A DNA stretch of 64,000 nucleotides, taken from Micrococcus flavus. Lineage in GTDB: Bacteria; Actinomycetota; Actinomycetes; Actinomycetales; Micrococcaceae. Made by a program: the position numbers and the translations under genes. Location: the NCBI RefSeq assembly GCF_014204815.1, contig NZ_JACHMC010000001.1:496001-560000 (forward strand). The letters run 5' to 3'. Positions 44,694 through 56,308 of the stretch are shown piece after piece. The first letter of the stretch is position 1. Each line of letters starts with the position of its first letter. The notes under the pieces were generated by a model. It was not told where the DNA came from. It made no database searches and worked only from the letters and a program-made list of their open reading frames with translations.

Positions 44694-45683
44694 TCACACC
44701 TTGCGCAGCAGCACGCGCGTGACCTCGTGCTGCTGGTTCTTCGTCAGCACGAGGCGCGCGCGGCTGCGCGTCGGCTGGACGTTCTGGACCAGGTTCGGTC
44801 CGTTGATGGCGTCCCAGATGGACTCGGCGGTGGCATGCGCCTCCGCGTCGGAGAGGCCGGCGTACCGGTGGAAGTAGGCCCCGGGGTCCTGGAACGCGCC
44901 CGAGCGCAGCCCCATGAACCGCTCCACGTACCACTGCCGGATCCAGTCGGCGCGGGCGTCCACGTACACGGAGAAGTCGAAGAAGTCGGAGACGGACAGC
45001 CCCGCCGTCCCGTCGGCCCGCACCCGCGGCGGGGCGAGGACGTTCAGGCCCTCCACGATCAGCACGTCGGGCCGGTGCACGGTCTGCCGCTCGCCCGCCA
45101 CGATGTCGTAGGTGACATGGGAGTAGACGGGGGCGCTGACCTCGGGGACGCCGGACTTCACGTCCGCCATGAAGCGCAGCAGGGCGCGCCGGTCGTACGA
45201 CTCGGGGAACCCCTTGCGGTCCATGATCCCGCGGGCGCGCAGCTCCGCGTTGGGATGCAGGAACCCGTCGGTGGTGATCAGCTCCACGCGGGGGGTGGAC
45301 GGCCAGCGCCGCAGCATCTCCTGGAGCACGCGGGCGGTGGTGGACTTGCCCACCGCCACGGAGCCGGCCACGCCGATCACATAGGGGGTGCGCCCGGTGC
45401 GCTCGCCGAGGAAGTCGTTCGTGGCCCGGCGCAGGGCGCCCGAGGCCTCCACGTGGATCCCCAGGAGCCGGGACAGGGGCAGGTACACCTCGGCCACCTC
45501 GCGCAGGGACAGGGTCTCGCCGAGTCCCCGCAGCCGCTCCACGTCCGCCTGGTCGAACGGCTGGTCCAGCTGGTCCGCCAGCCGGGCCCACGTGGCGCGG
45601 TCCAGCTCCACGAAGGGCGAGGGGTGGGACTCGCCGACGCGGACGGCGGGGGCGGCGGCGCCTGGGAGTGCGGTGTCCATCAC
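44694..45683 (-). CDS. coaA: type I pantothenate kinase
   Basis: CoaA catalyses the first and regulated step of coenzyme A synthesis, pantothenate to 4'-phosphopantothenate. The 329 residues show the P-loop GVAGSVAVGKSTTAR (about 104-118), TTDGFLHPN and DIVAGERQTVHRPDVLIVEG. The C-terminus contains the RLVLTKNQQHEVTRVLLRK block typical of the E. coli type. GTG 45683 or ATG 45680 could start it. CATGAT lies 6 bases before the GTG, suggesting a weak leaderless promoter. Divergent from galE. Confidence 0.95.
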   Translation of the reverse strand: MMDTALPGAAAPAVRVGESHPSPFVELDRATWARLADQLDQPFDQADVERLRGLGETLSLREVAEVYLPLSRLLGIHVEASGALRRATNDFLGERTGRTPYVIGVAGSVAVGKSTTARVLQEMLRRWPSTPRVELITTDGFLHPNAELRARGIMDRKGFPESYDRRALLRFMADVKSGVPEVSAPVYSHVTYDIVAGERQTVHRPDVLIVEGLNVLAPPRVRADGTAGLSVSDFFDFSVYVDARADWIRQWYVERFMGLRSGAFQDPGAYFHRYAGLSDAEAHATAESIWDAINGPNLVQNVQPTRSRARLVLTKNQQHEVTRVLLRKV

Positions 45684-45755
45684 GGTTTCATCATGTCAGC
45701 ATCGGCCCGAGCGCGGCGCATCGTCGTCGCGGGGGCGGTGCGTGACGCGTCCTCG

Positions 45756-45761
45756 TAGGAT
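45756..45761 (+). promoter_or_regulatory. -10 box for leaderless galE mRNA
   Basis: TAGGAT, then CGCGGTC (7 bases), then ATG 45769. No ribosome binding site is seen. Confidence 0.65.
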
Positions 45762-45768
45762 CGCGGTC

Positions 45769-46806
45769 ATGCGTGTCCTCGTCACCGGCGGTGCCGGCTA
45801 CCTCGGGTCCCACACCGTGACCACCCTGCTGGACGCCGGGCACTCCGTCCTGGTGCTGGACAGCCTCGTCTCCTCCTCCGAGGAGCCGCTGCGACGGGCC
45901 GCGCGGGTGTGCGGGGCGGAGCTCGGCGGGGACCGGCTCGACCTCGTGCGCGCCGACGTCCGCCGTCCCGCCGAGTACCGGGAGCGGGTGCTCGCGTGGC
46001 GCCCGGACGCCGTCGTGCACTTCGCGGGGCTGAAGTCCCCCACGGAGTCGCTCGCCGACCCGGGGGAGTACTACGCGGTCAACGTGGGCGGCACCGCGGA
46101 GCTCGCCCGGGTCACGGCCGACGCCGGCGTTCGGGTCCTGCTGTTCTCCTCCTCCGCCACGGTGTACGGGGACGACGCGCCCGTGCCCGTGGACGAGGAC
46201 GCCCCGCTGGCGCCCGTGAGCCCCTACGGCCGGTCCAAGGCGATGGCCGAGCAGGTCCTCGCCGACGCCCATGCGGCCGCGCCGGCGCAGACCGTGGCCG
46301 TGCTGCGGTACTTCAACCCGGTCGGCGCGCACCCCTCCGGGCTGCTCGGCGAGGATCCGCTGGGGACCCCGGCGAACCTCATGCCGTTCGTCTCCCGCGT
46401 GGCGTCGGGGCAGTACGAGCAGCTGCAGGTCTTCGGCGCGGACTTCCCCACGCGGGACGGCAGCGCCGTGCGGGACTTCATCCACGTGATGGACCTGGCG
46501 GAGGCGCACGTGGCCGTGCTCGAGTGGATGGCCGCGCGGCCGGCCGGGGAGGCGGGCCTGCGCGTGTGGAACATCGGCCGCGGCGAGGGCGTGACCGTGT
46601 TCGAGATGGTCCGGGCCTTCGAGCAGGTCACCGGCCGGCGGGTGCCCCACCGCGTGGTGGGGCGCCGTCCCGGGGACATCGCCGAGTCCTGCGCGGACGT
46701 CGCCGCGATCGGCCGGGACGTCGGCTGGCGGGCCCGGCGGGACGTGACAGACATGGTCCGGGACCTGTGGGCCTGGCAGGCGGCCAACCCCGCCGGCTAC
46801 CGCTGA
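45769..46806 (+). CDS. galE: UDP-glucose 4-epimerase
   Basis: GalE interconverts UDP-glucose and UDP-galactose using bound NAD. The 345-residue extended short-chain dehydrogenase has the NAD motif TGGAGYLGSHT (residues 6-16), catalytic SSSATVYG and Y153GRSK157, RYFNPVGAHPSG and the C-terminal GDIAESCADV. The start at 45769 is set by the -10 spacing. Related UDP-sugar epimerases cannot be fully excluded. Confidence 0.93.
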   Translation: MRVLVTGGAGYLGSHTVTTLLDAGHSVLVLDSLVSSSEEPLRRAARVCGAELGGDRLDLVRADVRRPAEYRERVLAWRPDAVVHFAGLKSPTESLADPGEYYAVNVGGTAELARVTADAGVRVLLFSSSATVYGDDAPVPVDEDAPLAPVSPYGRSKAMAEQVLADAHAAAPAQTVAVLRYFNPVGAHPSGLLGEDPLGTPANLMPFVSRVASGQYEQLQVFGADFPTRDGSAVRDFIHVMDLAEAHVAVLEWMAARPAGEAGLRVWNIGRGEGVTVFEMVRAFEQVTGRRVPHRVVGRRPGDIAESCADVAAIGRDVGWRARRDVTDMVRDLWAWQAANPAGYR

Positions 46807-46874
46807 CCGCGCGTCGAGGACGAGCGGCGGATCCCCGGGAGCCGCGCCGTCGGTCGAGGTCCCCGGTGACCCGG

Positions 46875-46880
46875 TATCCT
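46875..46880 (+). promoter_or_regulatory. -10 box for leaderless glmS mRNA
   Basis: TATCCT, then CGCTCCC (7 bases), then ATG 46888. No Shine-Dalgarno sequence lies in the gap. Confidence 0.65.
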
Positions 46881-46887
46881 CGCTCCC

Positions 46888-48759
<1,872 letters not shown>

Positions 48760-48782
48760 CTCCGCGCCGATGCGCCGCGCCC

Positions 48783-48814
48783 GACGCCCCCCGCCGTTGC
48801 CGGCGGGGGGCGTC
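48783..48814 (+). terminator. terminator hairpin after glmS
   Basis: A perfect 14-base stem (GACGCCCCCCGCCG with CGGCGGGGGGCGTC) closes on a TTGC loop, 23 bases after glmS. No T-tract. Confidence 0.75.
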
Positions 48815-48850
48815 GTCGCGTCCGGGGCATGGGGCCCCGCGGGACGACGC

Positions 48851-48856
48851 TAGGGT
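48851..48856 (+). promoter_or_regulatory. -10 box of the serine hydrolase gene
   Basis: TAGGGT lies 40 bases before the ATG at 48897. The transcript would start near 48863 and include AAGGA 7 bases before the start codon, so this is a leadered gene unlike galE and glmS. Confidence 0.5.
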
Positions 48857-48896
48857 GATGCCCATTACACCGCACTCCTCGAGCAAGGACACCCCC

Positions 48897-50141
48897 ATGC
48901 ACCCCTCCCGCCGGACCGTCACGCGCGGCCTCGCCGCGTCCCTCGCCGGACTCGCCCTGCCCGCCATCGGGGCCCCCACGGCCCTCGCTGCCCCGCGCGC
49001 CGTGACGGCCGACCCCCGCACCGCCCGGGTGCAGGCCGCCCTCGACGCCCTGGTGGCGTGGCCCGTCGTCGGGGCGGTCGGGGCGTTCGTCGCGGACGGG
49101 CGGGTGGTGGAGCTGGCCGCCGGCCGGCGCTCGGCCGCCTTCTCCGCCCCGGCCCGCCCCTCGTCCGTGGCCCGGGTGGCCAGCGTGACCAAGGCGATGA
49201 CCGCCACCGTCGCCTTCCAGGAGATCGAGCGGGGGACCCTGCGGCTCGACTCGACCATCGGCGAGGTCCTGCCCGGCCTGTGGCCTGGACGCGAGGACGT
49301 GACCCTGGGCCAGCTGCTGAACCACACCTCCGGCATGCCGGACGCGATCTGGGTGCTGCTGCGGCATCGGGCCCTGTGGGACCTGCCCCTCGAGGACGTC
49401 CAGGAGATGGTGGCCCGGCACTACGGGCTGCGCGAGCTCGTGGAGATCGCCCGGCAGGACGCGTGGTGGTTCGAGCCGGGCACGGCGTGGGGCTACTCCA
49501 ACACGGGCTACGTGGTGGCCCAGCTGATGGTGGAGGCCGTCACCGGCCGACCGCTGGCGAGGCTCATCCGCGAGCGCGTCTTCCGGCCGGCCGGCATGCA
49601 CCGGTCCCGCCTCGAGGAGGGGACGCTGGTGCGCGGCGCGGAGATGGAGGACGCCGCGGTCCGGCCGGGGGAGACCGCCCGCTTCACCACCCTGGACCAA
49701 TCCGTGTTCGCGGGAGCGGCCGCCGTGATCGCCACCGCCGGGGACGTGGTGCGCTTCTACCGTGCGCTCATGCAGGGCCGACTGGTGTCCCCGGCGTCGG
49801 TGGACCGGATGATCACCCCGGTCGGCGCGGCGGTCCCCGCCGGCTACGGGTACGGGATCTTCCTCGTTCCCGATCCGGCGCGGCCCGGAGGCCTCCTCTA
49901 CGGGCACGACGGCGGCGGCTTCGGCTCCGCCTCCCTCGCCCTGGCCAGCCGTGACGGCGAGCGCGCGATGGCCTTCACGTTCGTGGGTCGCCCGTACTGG
50001 GAGGCCGGGGCCGCGGAGGTCTGGGAGCGCCAGCTGGCCGTGTTCCGCGCGGCGGTGGCGCTGCCGGGCGGCGTCGGATCGGGACGCGGCCCGGCCGGGG
50101 GCCTGGGACGCGGCGGAGGAGGGGCGGGCCGCCTCGGGTGA
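48897..50141 (+). CDS. exported serine hydrolase (class C beta-lactamase / DD-peptidase fold)
   Basis: The 414-residue precursor has an export signal with a twin-arginine-like HPSRRTVTRGLAASLAGLAL and a probable cleavage after ALAA (about residue 32). The catalytic serine motif is SVTK (residues 96-99) and the second motif is YSN (200-202) in GTAWGYSNTGY. A C-terminal HDGGGFGS matches the third motif region. This fits the AmpC/EstB/DD-carboxypeptidase superfamily. Substrate (peptidoglycan stem, ester or D-amino peptide) is unknown. The Gly-rich C-terminus is unusual. Confidence 0.85.
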   Translation: MHPSRRTVTRGLAASLAGLALPAIGAPTALAAPRAVTADPRTARVQAALDALVAWPVVGAVGAFVADGRVVELAAGRRSAAFSAPARPSSVARVASVTKAMTATVAFQEIERGTLRLDSTIGEVLPGLWPGREDVTLGQLLNHTSGMPDAIWVLLRHRALWDLPLEDVQEMVARHYGLRELVEIARQDAWWFEPGTAWGYSNTGYVVAQLMVEAVTGRPLARLIRERVFRPAGMHRSRLEEGTLVRGAEMEDAAVRPGETARFTTLDQSVFAGAAAVIATAGDVVRFYRALMQGRLVSPASVDRMITPVGAAVPAGYGYGIFLVPDPARPGGLLYGHDGGGFGSASLALASRDGERAMAFTFVGRPYWEAGAAEVWERQLAVFRAAVALPGGVGSGRGPAGGLGRGGGGAGRLG

Positions 50142-50167
50142 GCCGGGGGCGGGCGGTGTCCGCCCAC

Positions 50168-50173
50168 TAGACT
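50168..50173 (+). promoter_or_regulatory. -10 box of glgX
   Basis: TAGACT lies 58 bases before the glgX ATG and directly after a small inverted repeat (GGGCGG TGT CCGCCC, 50151-50165). The transcript start is predicted near 50180. The unit may continue through the downstream overlapping genes. Confidence 0.5.
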
Positions 50174-50231
50174 CGGGGGGACTGCGCGCCCGAACGCGGC
50201 GCGCCCCCCGAGACCCCACGGAGACACCCTC

Positions 50232-52355
50232 ATGCACACAGTGGACATCGGCCAGCCGTACCCCTTGGGGGCCACGGTGGACGAGCACGGCACCAACTTC
50301 GCGATCGCCGTCGGACGCGAGGTGGAGGCCGTGGAGCTGTGCCTCGTGGACGCCGCGGGGGAGGAGACCCGCATCCCCGTGACGGAGCGGCACGACACCA
50401 CCTGGCACGTCCACGTCGCCGAGGTCGGCCCCGGCCAGCGGTACGGCTACCGCGTGCACGGCCCATGGGAGCCGGCCCGCGGGCTGTGGCACAACCCCCA
50501 CAAGATCCTCGCCGACCCCTACGCGCGCGCCTTCACCGGAGAGTACGCGTGGGGCCAGGAGCACCACTCGTACCGCTTCGACGATCCGGAGGCCATGGAC
50601 ACCCGGGACAGCCTGGCGACCTCGATGCTGGGCGTCGTGGTGGACGACGCCTTCGACTGGGGTGACGACGCCTCCCCGGCCACCGCGATGACGGACACGA
50701 TCATCTACGAGACGCATGTCAAGGGCATGACGGCCACCCACCCGGACGTGCCCGCGGAGCTGCGCGGCACCTACGCGGGCCTGGCCCACCCGTCCGTGGT
50801 GCGCCACCTGACGGACCTGGGCGTGACCGCCGTCGAGCTGATGCCCGTGCACCAGTTCGTCCACGACGCGACCCTCCAGGAGAAGGGCCTGTCCAACTAC
50901 TGGGGCTACAACACCCTCGGCTACCTGGCCCCGCATGCGGCGTACGCGTCCACGGACGAGGTCGGCGGCCAGGTCCGGGAGTTCAAGCAGATGGTCAAGG
51001 ACCTGCACGCCGCGGGTCTCGAGGTGATCATCGACGTCGTCTACAACCACACGGCCGAGGGCAACGACAAGGGCCCCATGCTCAGCATGCGCGGCCTGGA
51101 CAACGCCGGCTACTACCACCTGGTGGAGGGCGACGAGCGGCACTACATGGACTACACGGGCACCGGCAACTCCGTCGACCTCTCCAGCCCCAAGGCGCTC
51201 CAGCTGGTGATGGACTCCCTGCGGTACTGGGTCACGGAGATGCACGTGGACGGCTTCCGCTTCGACCTGGCCACCACCCTCACCCGCGTGGAGGGCGAGC
51301 AGGGCCCGGACATGCTCTCGAGCTTCTTCGACGTCGTCCGTCAGGATCCCGTGATGCGCACGGTCAAGCTGATCGCCGAGCCCTGGGACGTGGGCTGGGG
51401 CGGCTATCAGGTGGGCAACTTCCCCGGGATCTGGAGCGAGTGGAACGGCATGTACCGGGACACCGTGCGCGACTTCTGGCGCGGGGAGCCCGGCACCCTC
51501 GGCGAGTTCGCCACGCGGCTGACCGGCTCCGCCGACCTCTACGAGGGCGACGGGCGCAGCCCGGGCGCGTCCGTCAACTTCGTCACGGCGCACGACGGCT
51601 TCACGCTGCACGACCTGGTCTCCTACAACGAGAAGCAGAACCACGCCAACGGCGAGGACAACAACGACGGCGACTCCCACAACCGGTCCTGGAACCACGG
51701 CGCGGAGGGGGAGACCGACGACCCCGAGGTGCTCACCCTGCGCGCCCGCCAGACCCGGAACTTCCTGGCCACGCTCCTGGTCAGCCAGGGCGTGCCCATG
51801 ATCAGCCACGGCGACGAGCTGGGGCGCACCCAGCGCGGCAACAACAACGTCTACTGCCAGGACAACGAGCTCGCCTGGATGGACTGGGACGCGGCGGACG
51901 ACGCGCTGGTCGAGTTCACCCGCGACATGGTGGCGCTGCGCCGCGACCACGCCGTGTTCCGCCGTCGACAGCACTTCGACGGCCGTCCGGCCGCCCGCGA
52001 CGTCGACGCCCCCCTGCCGGACATCGTGTGGCTCGAGCCGGACGCCACCGCCAAGACCGAGGACGACTGGGGGGCCGAGGCCCGGTCGATCGCGTTCTAC
52101 CTCAACGGCCACGACCTGCCGCGCCGCGACGAGGAGGAGGAGCCGTACCTCGACTTCTACGTCCTCATGAACGCGTGGTGGGAGCCGGTCCTGTACACGC
52201 TGCCCGGCCCGTTCTTCCCGGAGGAGTGGGAGATCATGGTGGACACCTCGTCCCACGTGGCCCCGCACGGCACCCGTCCGCACGTGCACGCCGGTGAGAT
52301 CCTCGAGGTGCCGGCCCGCTCCACGATGATCCTGCGGCAGGTGCCGCGGGGGTGA
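50232..52355 (+). CDS. glgX: glycogen debranching enzyme GlgX
   Basis: GlgX hydrolyses alpha-1,6 branches of phosphorylase-limit glycogen. The 707 residues begin with a CBM48 domain (PYPLGATVDEHGTNFAIAVG) and a GH13 barrel: DVVYNHTAEGN, the nucleophile region MHVDGFRFDLATTL, the acid LIAEPWDVGWGGYQVGNFPG and VTAHDGFTLHDLVSYNEKQN. The block NGEDNNDGDSHNRSWNHGAE is characteristic of GlgX/TreX. ATG 50232 is the only good start near GGAGAC. Confidence 0.95.
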   Translation: MHTVDIGQPYPLGATVDEHGTNFAIAVGREVEAVELCLVDAAGEETRIPVTERHDTTWHVHVAEVGPGQRYGYRVHGPWEPARGLWHNPHKILADPYARAFTGEYAWGQEHHSYRFDDPEAMDTRDSLATSMLGVVVDDAFDWGDDASPATAMTDTIIYETHVKGMTATHPDVPAELRGTYAGLAHPSVVRHLTDLGVTAVELMPVHQFVHDATLQEKGLSNYWGYNTLGYLAPHAAYASTDEVGGQVREFKQMVKDLHAAGLEVIIDVVYNHTAEGNDKGPMLSMRGLDNAGYYHLVEGDERHYMDYTGTGNSVDLSSPKALQLVMDSLRYWVTEMHVDGFRFDLATTLTRVEGEQGPDMLSSFFDVVRQDPVMRTVKLIAEPWDVGWGGYQVGNFPGIWSEWNGMYRDTVRDFWRGEPGTLGEFATRLTGSADLYEGDGRSPGASVNFVTAHDGFTLHDLVSYNEKQNHANGEDNNDGDSHNRSWNHGAEGETDDPEVLTLRARQTRNFLATLLVSQGVPMISHGDELGRTQRGNNNVYCQDNELAWMDWDAADDALVEFTRDMVALRRDHAVFRRRQHFDGRPAARDVDAPLPDIVWLEPDATAKTEDDWGAEARSIAFYLNGHDLPRRDEEEEPYLDFYVLMNAWWEPVLYTLPGPFFPEEWEIMVDTSSHVAPHGTRPHVHAGEILEVPARSTMILRQVPRG

Positions 52356-53128
52356 CGGACGTGGGCGAGTGGACGCGGGCCCCGGTCGGCCCGCCGTCCC
52401 GGCGTGAGCGCCGCGCCCGCGAGGAGCCGGCCCGCTCCGGGCCCGCGCGCTCGCGGGCGGTGCGGTGGGCGCTCGCGGCGTGCGCCGCCGTCGTCCTGGT
52501 GCTCCTGGGGGTCGGCGCGGCCCGCGCGGCCTGGTTGACCACCCATCCCGAGCCGGAGCAGCCGGACCGGGTGGACGCCCTGCTGGTGCTGTACAGCCGC
52601 CCGGAGGTGTACGACGCGGCCCTCGAGCTGATCGACCGGGGGGTCGCCGAGCGCGTGTTCGTCTCGGCGCACCTGGGGCCGGACGGCTTCCAGACGCTGT
52701 GCGGACCGGAGGGCGTGCGCGACCCCCGGGCGGCGAAGGCCACGGTGGAGTGCTTCGCCCCGGACCCCGTGACCACGCAGGGCGAGGTCGTCCACGCGGC
52801 CGAGCGCATGCGCCAGCTGGGCCTGGAGCACTTGGGGGTGCTGACGTTCCCGCAGCACGTGGAGCGGGCCCGCATCCTGGCCGAGCGCTGCGTCCCGGCG
52901 GACGAGGGCACGGTGTCGATGCTGATGTTCACGCCCCGGGACACCTCGCGCCGGTGGCAGCTGCGGCAGGACGTCTACGGCACCCTCGCCTTCGCCAAGG
53001 TGGCGCTGACCCCCGGCTGCGCAGACGAGCTGCCGGGCCCGGTGCAGTGGCCCCTGGACGTGTACAAGCGCCTGCAGGGCCTGTCCACGGAGCCGGACCA
53101 CCAGTGGAACCCGGAGGTGCGGCCGTGA
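52352..53128 (+). CDS. membrane-anchored DUF218 (YdcF/SanA/ElyC-like) protein
   Basis: The 258 residues have a basic N-terminus, one membrane span (about 38-60, [20 protein letters not shown]) and an extracytoplasmic domain resembling DUF218. [19 protein letters not shown] takes the place of the usual VVLGgg...R...a..l and is followed by [20 protein letters not shown] and [14 protein letters not shown]218 proteins are linked to envelope integrity. The start overlaps the glgX stop (GTGA) and the stop overlaps acpS (GTGA), so it belongs to a coupled string. Confidence 0.7.
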   Translation: MTDVGEWTRAPVGPPSRRERRAREEPARSGPARSRAVRWALAACAAVVLVLLGVGAARAAWLTTHPEPEQPDRVDALLVLYSRPEVYDAALELIDRGVAERVFVSAHLGPDGFQTLCGPEGVRDPRAAKATVECFAPDPVTTQGEVVHAAERMRQLGLEHLGVLTFPQHVERARILAERCVPADEGTVSMLMFTPRDTSRRWQLRQDVYGTLAFAKVALTPGCADELPGPVQWPLDVYKRLQGLSTEPDHQWNPEVRP

Positions 53129-53487
53129 TCGTCGGCATCGGCGTGGACGTGGTGGACGTGCCCCGGTTCCGGGGCCAGCTCGAGCGCACCCCGACACTGC
53201 GGGAGCGCCTGTTCACCGCGCACGAGCGGGACCTGCCGCTGCGCTCGCTGGCCGCCCGGTTCGCCGCGAAGGAGGCGATCGCCAAGGCCATGGGCGCCCC
53301 GCCGGGCATGATGTGGCACCACTGCTGGATCCCGCGCCCCGACCATGGGGACGGCCGCCCGGAGGTGCACCTGACGGGCACCGTGCGGGCGCAGGCCGAG
53401 GCGCTGGGCATCACCCACTGGCACCTGTCCCTGAGCCACGACGGCGACGTGGCCACCGCCTACGTGGTGGCCGAGCGCCGCGACTGA
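53125..53487 (+). CDS. acpS: holo-[acyl-carrier-protein] synthase
   Basis: AcpS transfers 4'-phosphopantetheine from CoA to apo-ACP. The 120 residues begin [20 protein letters not shown] (metal-binding Asp in GVDVVD), then [16 protein letters not shown] (family signature) and [18 protein letters not shown] 53125 overlaps the upstream stop. Length is normal. Confidence 0.95.
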   Translation: MIVGIGVDVVDVPRFRGQLERTPTLRERLFTAHERDLPLRSLAARFAAKEAIAKAMGAPPGMMWHHCWIPRPDHGDGRPEVHLTGTVRAQAEALGITHWHLSLSHDGDVATAYVVAERRD

Positions 53488-53520
53488 GCCCGGCCGCGAG
53501 CCGGACCGAGAGGAGCGTCC

Positions 53521-55095
53521 ATGCGCGCATTCACCGGCACCCAGGTGCGGGAGGCCGAGCGGCCCCTGCTGGCGGCGGGCCAGGGCCCCGCCCTGATGCG
53601 CCGCGCGGCGTGGGGGCTGGCCGAGCACGTGGCGGCGGTGCTGCGGGCACGGGGCCGGGTGTCCGGCGCCACCGTGGCCGCCCTCGTGGGCACGGGCAAC
53701 AACGGGGGCGACGCACTGTGGGCGCTCGCGTTCCTGCGCCGCCGCGGGGTCGAGGCCGTGGCCGTGCCCGTGGTGCGGGACGACGACGGCGCCCCCCGCT
53801 GGCATGCCGAGGGCGCGGCCGCGCTGCGGGCCGCCGAAGGCCGGGTGGCGGACGCCGTGCCGGCGCGCGCCGCCGTCGTGGTGGACGGGATCCTCGGGAC
53901 GGGCGCCCGGGGCGCCCTGACCCTGCCCGCCGCGGCCCGGGACCTGCCCGCCGGGGCCGTGGTGGTGGCGTGCGACGTGCCCTCCGGGGCGGACGCGGAC
54001 ACCGGAGGGGTGGCCGGCGAGGTCCTCGCCGCCGCGCACACCGTGACGTTCGGGGCCGTGAAGACCGGTCTGCTGCTGGGGGCCGGCGCCGCCGCGGCCG
54101 GGCGGGTGCACCTCGTGGACATCGGGCTGGGGCCACATCTGCCCCCGGAGCCGCGGACGGGACTGCACGGGGTGGACCGGGCCGCGGTGCGGCGACTGCA
54201 CCCGGCACCCGCGCCGGACGCGCACAAGTACACCCGCGGCGTGGTCGGACTGGCCGCCGGGTCGCAGCGCTACCCCGGGGCCGCGGTGCTCGCGGTGGGC
54301 GGAGCGCTGGGCGCGGGGGCCGGGATGGCCCATCTGGCGGGCCCGGCGGCGGCGCAGGACCTCGTCCTGGCCGCCCATCCCGCCGCGCTGGCCTCCGCCG
54401 ACGGGCCGGAGCCGGACCGGGCGGACGCGTGGGTCGTGGGGCCGGGCCTCGGTGCGGACGCCGAGGCCCGGGCCCGCCTGGAGCGCGTGCTGGACGCCGT
54501 GTCGGCGGCCGGGCGGGAGCCGGCCGGCGCCCCTGCCGTGGTCGTGGACGCGTCCGCCCTCGAGCTCGTGACCGCGGAGCAGCTGACGGCGCTCGCGGCC
54601 TCGGGCGCCCGCGTGGTGCTCACCCCGCACGCGGGGGAGTGGGCCCGGCTGCGCGACCGCCTGCCCGTGGCGGGGGCGAAGGACGCGGACGCCGGCGGGG
54701 CGGGCGAGCTCGAGCGGCTGCGGGCGTGGGCGGCCGCGCACCGGGTCACCGTCCTGCTCAAGGGGCCCCGGACGCTCGTGGCCGCCCCCGACGGCGAGGC
54801 ATGGCTGATGCGCGACGGCGGACCGGCCCTGGGCACCGCCGGCACCGGCGACGTGCTCGCGGGGGTGCTCGGCGCGGTCCTCGCCGCCGACCGTGCCCGG
54901 GCCGTCCGGGCCGGCGGCCCGTCCCCCGCCGCAGGGCGCCCCTCGACGGCGGCGCTCGCGGCCGCCGCGGCCTGGCTGCACGCCCGCGCCGGGACCGGTC
55001 CGGCCGCCGGGCGTGGCGCCGTGGCGGACGCCCTGCCCGCCGCGGTCGGAACCGTGACGGCCGCGCTGTGGTGGGAGGATGACGGGCGTGAGTGA
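53521..55095 (+). CDS. nnr: bifunctional NAD(P)H-hydrate repair enzyme (epimerase + dehydratase)
   Basis: The 524 residues repair hydrated NAD(P)H. The N-terminal YjeF_N epimerase domain (about 1-215) carries GTGNNGGDALWALAFLRRRG and VVVDGILGTGARGAL. The C-terminal ADP-dependent dehydratase domain (about 225-524) has VVDASALELVT, VVLTPHAGEWARL and LGTAGTGDVLAGVLGA. The start ATG 53521 follows GAGAGGAG. Its end overlaps alr by 8 bases. The nnr-alr-tsaE-tsaB-rimI-tsaD order is common in actinobacteria. Confidence 0.93.
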   Translation: MRAFTGTQVREAERPLLAAGQGPALMRRAAWGLAEHVAAVLRARGRVSGATVAALVGTGNNGGDALWALAFLRRRGVEAVAVPVVRDDDGAPRWHAEGAAALRAAEGRVADAVPARAAVVVDGILGTGARGALTLPAAARDLPAGAVVVACDVPSGADADTGGVAGEVLAAAHTVTFGAVKTGLLLGAGAAAAGRVHLVDIGLGPHLPPEPRTGLHGVDRAAVRRLHPAPAPDAHKYTRGVVGLAAGSQRYPGAAVLAVGGALGAGAGMAHLAGPAAAQDLVLAAHPAALASADGPEPDRADAWVVGPGLGADAEARARLERVLDAVSAAGREPAGAPAVVVDASALELVTAEQLTALAASGARVVLTPHAGEWARLRDRLPVAGAKDADAGGAGELERLRAWAAAHRVTVLLKGPRTLVAAPDGEAWLMRDGGPALGTAGTGDVLAGVLGAVLAADRARAVRAGGPSPAAGRPSTAALAAAAAWLHARAGTGPAAGRGAVADALPAAVGTVTAALWWEDDGRE

Positions 55096-56308
55096 GACCC
55101 TCCCCGTCCCGTCCCGCCCGGCCGCCCCGCCCGCGGTCCCGCCGCTCGAACGCCGCGCCCGGGTGGACCTGGGCGCCGTGCGGCACAACGTCCGCGCCCT
55201 GCGCGCCCGCCTGACCCGTGCGGACGGGACCGCGCCGCGGCTCATGGCCGTGGTGAAGGCCGACGCCTACGGGCACGGCGCGGTCCCGGTGGCGCGCGCG
55301 GTGCTCGAGGCCGGGGCCGACCGCCTCGGTGTGGCGCACGTGGCCGAGGCGCTCGAGCTGCGCGCGGCGGGGATCGCCGCCCCTGTGCTGGCCTGGCTGC
55401 ACACGCGGGACACCCCGTTCGCCGCCGCGCTCGAGGCGGACGTGGCCCTCGGCGTCTCCAGCGCGGCCGAGCTCGAGGCCGTGGCCGCGGCCGCCCGCGC
55501 CGTCGGACGCCGGGCCGTGGTCCACGTCAAGACGGACACCGGCCTGGGCCGCAACGGCTGCCTCCCGGAGGCCCTTCCGGCCCTCGCCGCGCGGGCCGCC
55601 GCGCTGCAGGCCGAGGGCCTCGTGGACGTCGAGGGCGTGTTCTCCCACCTCGCCGTGGCCGACGAGCCCGAGCGGGCCCAGGAGACGGACGCGCAGGCCG
55701 GTGCGTTCGCGGCGGCGGCGGGCGTCCTCGCGGCGGCCGGCGTGCCGGCGCGCGTGCGGCACCTGGCCAACACCCCGGCCGCGCTCACCCGCCCGGACCT
55801 GCACCACGACATGGTGCGCGTGGGCCTCGGTCTCTACGGGCTCAGCCCGTTCGCGGGCCGGTCCCCGGAGGAGTTCGGCCTGCGCCCGGCGATGTCCCTC
55901 CAGACCACGCTCGCCCAGGTCAAGCGCGTCGGCCCCGGCCAGGGCGTCTCCTACGGGTTCCGCTTCCGCACCACCGGGGACACCGTCCTCGGCCTGGTCC
56001 CGCTGGGCTACGCCGACGGCGTCCCGCGCGTGGCCGAACACGCGCCCGTCGCCGTCGGCGGGCGGCACGTGCGCGCCGTCGGGCGGATCGCCATGGACCA
56101 GTTCCTCGTGGACCTGGGCCCGGACGCGCGGGAGGAGGTCGGCGACCCCGTGGAGCTGTTCGGCCCGGACTCCGGCATCCCCGCCGACGCGTGGGCCGAG
56201 GCCGCCGGCACCATCAACTACGAGCTCGTCACCCGCATCTCCCCGCGCGTGCCGCGCGTGCACGTGGATGCGGCGGCCCCGGGGGACACCGGGGAGGGCC
56301 GCGCATGA
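55088..56308 (+). CDS. alr: alanine racemase
   Basis: Alr makes D-alanine for peptidoglycan. The 406 residues carry the PLP lysine in AVVKADAYGHGAV (Lys57), DTGLGRNGC, the carboxylate/anchor RHLANTPAALTRPDLHHDMVR and the catalytic tyrosine region GVSYGFRFRTTGDT, ending in the C-terminal beta domain RIAMDQFLVDLG. GTG 55088 is preferred to ATG 55079 because GGGAGG abuts the ATG but lies 9 bases before the GTG. The stop overlaps tsaE (ATGA). Confidence 0.95.
   Translation: MSETLPVPSRPAAPPAVPPLERRARVDLGAVRHNVRALRARLTRADGTAPRLMAVVKADAYGHGAVPVARAVLEAGADRLGVAHVAEALELRAAGIAAPVLAWLHTRDTPFAAALEADVALGVSSAAELEAVAAAARAVGRRAVVHVKTDTGLGRNGCLPEALPALAARAAALQAEGLVDVEGVFSHLAVADEPERAQETDAQAGAFAAAAGVLAAAGVPARVRHLANTPAALTRPDLHHDMVRVGLGLYGLSPFAGRSPEEFGLRPAMSLQTTLAQVKRVGPGQGVSYGFRFRTTGDTVLGLVPLGYADGVPRVAEHAPVAVGGRHVRAVGRIAMDQFLVDLGPDAREEVGDPVELFGPDSGIPADAWAEAAGTINYELVTRISPRVPRVHVDAAAPGDTGEGRA

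Noticed and set aside
46807-46887. glmS ribozyme or leader control upstream of glmS
   Set aside because: The gap to galE is 81 bases and the -10 box is 7 bases from the ATG, leaving no transcribed leader.
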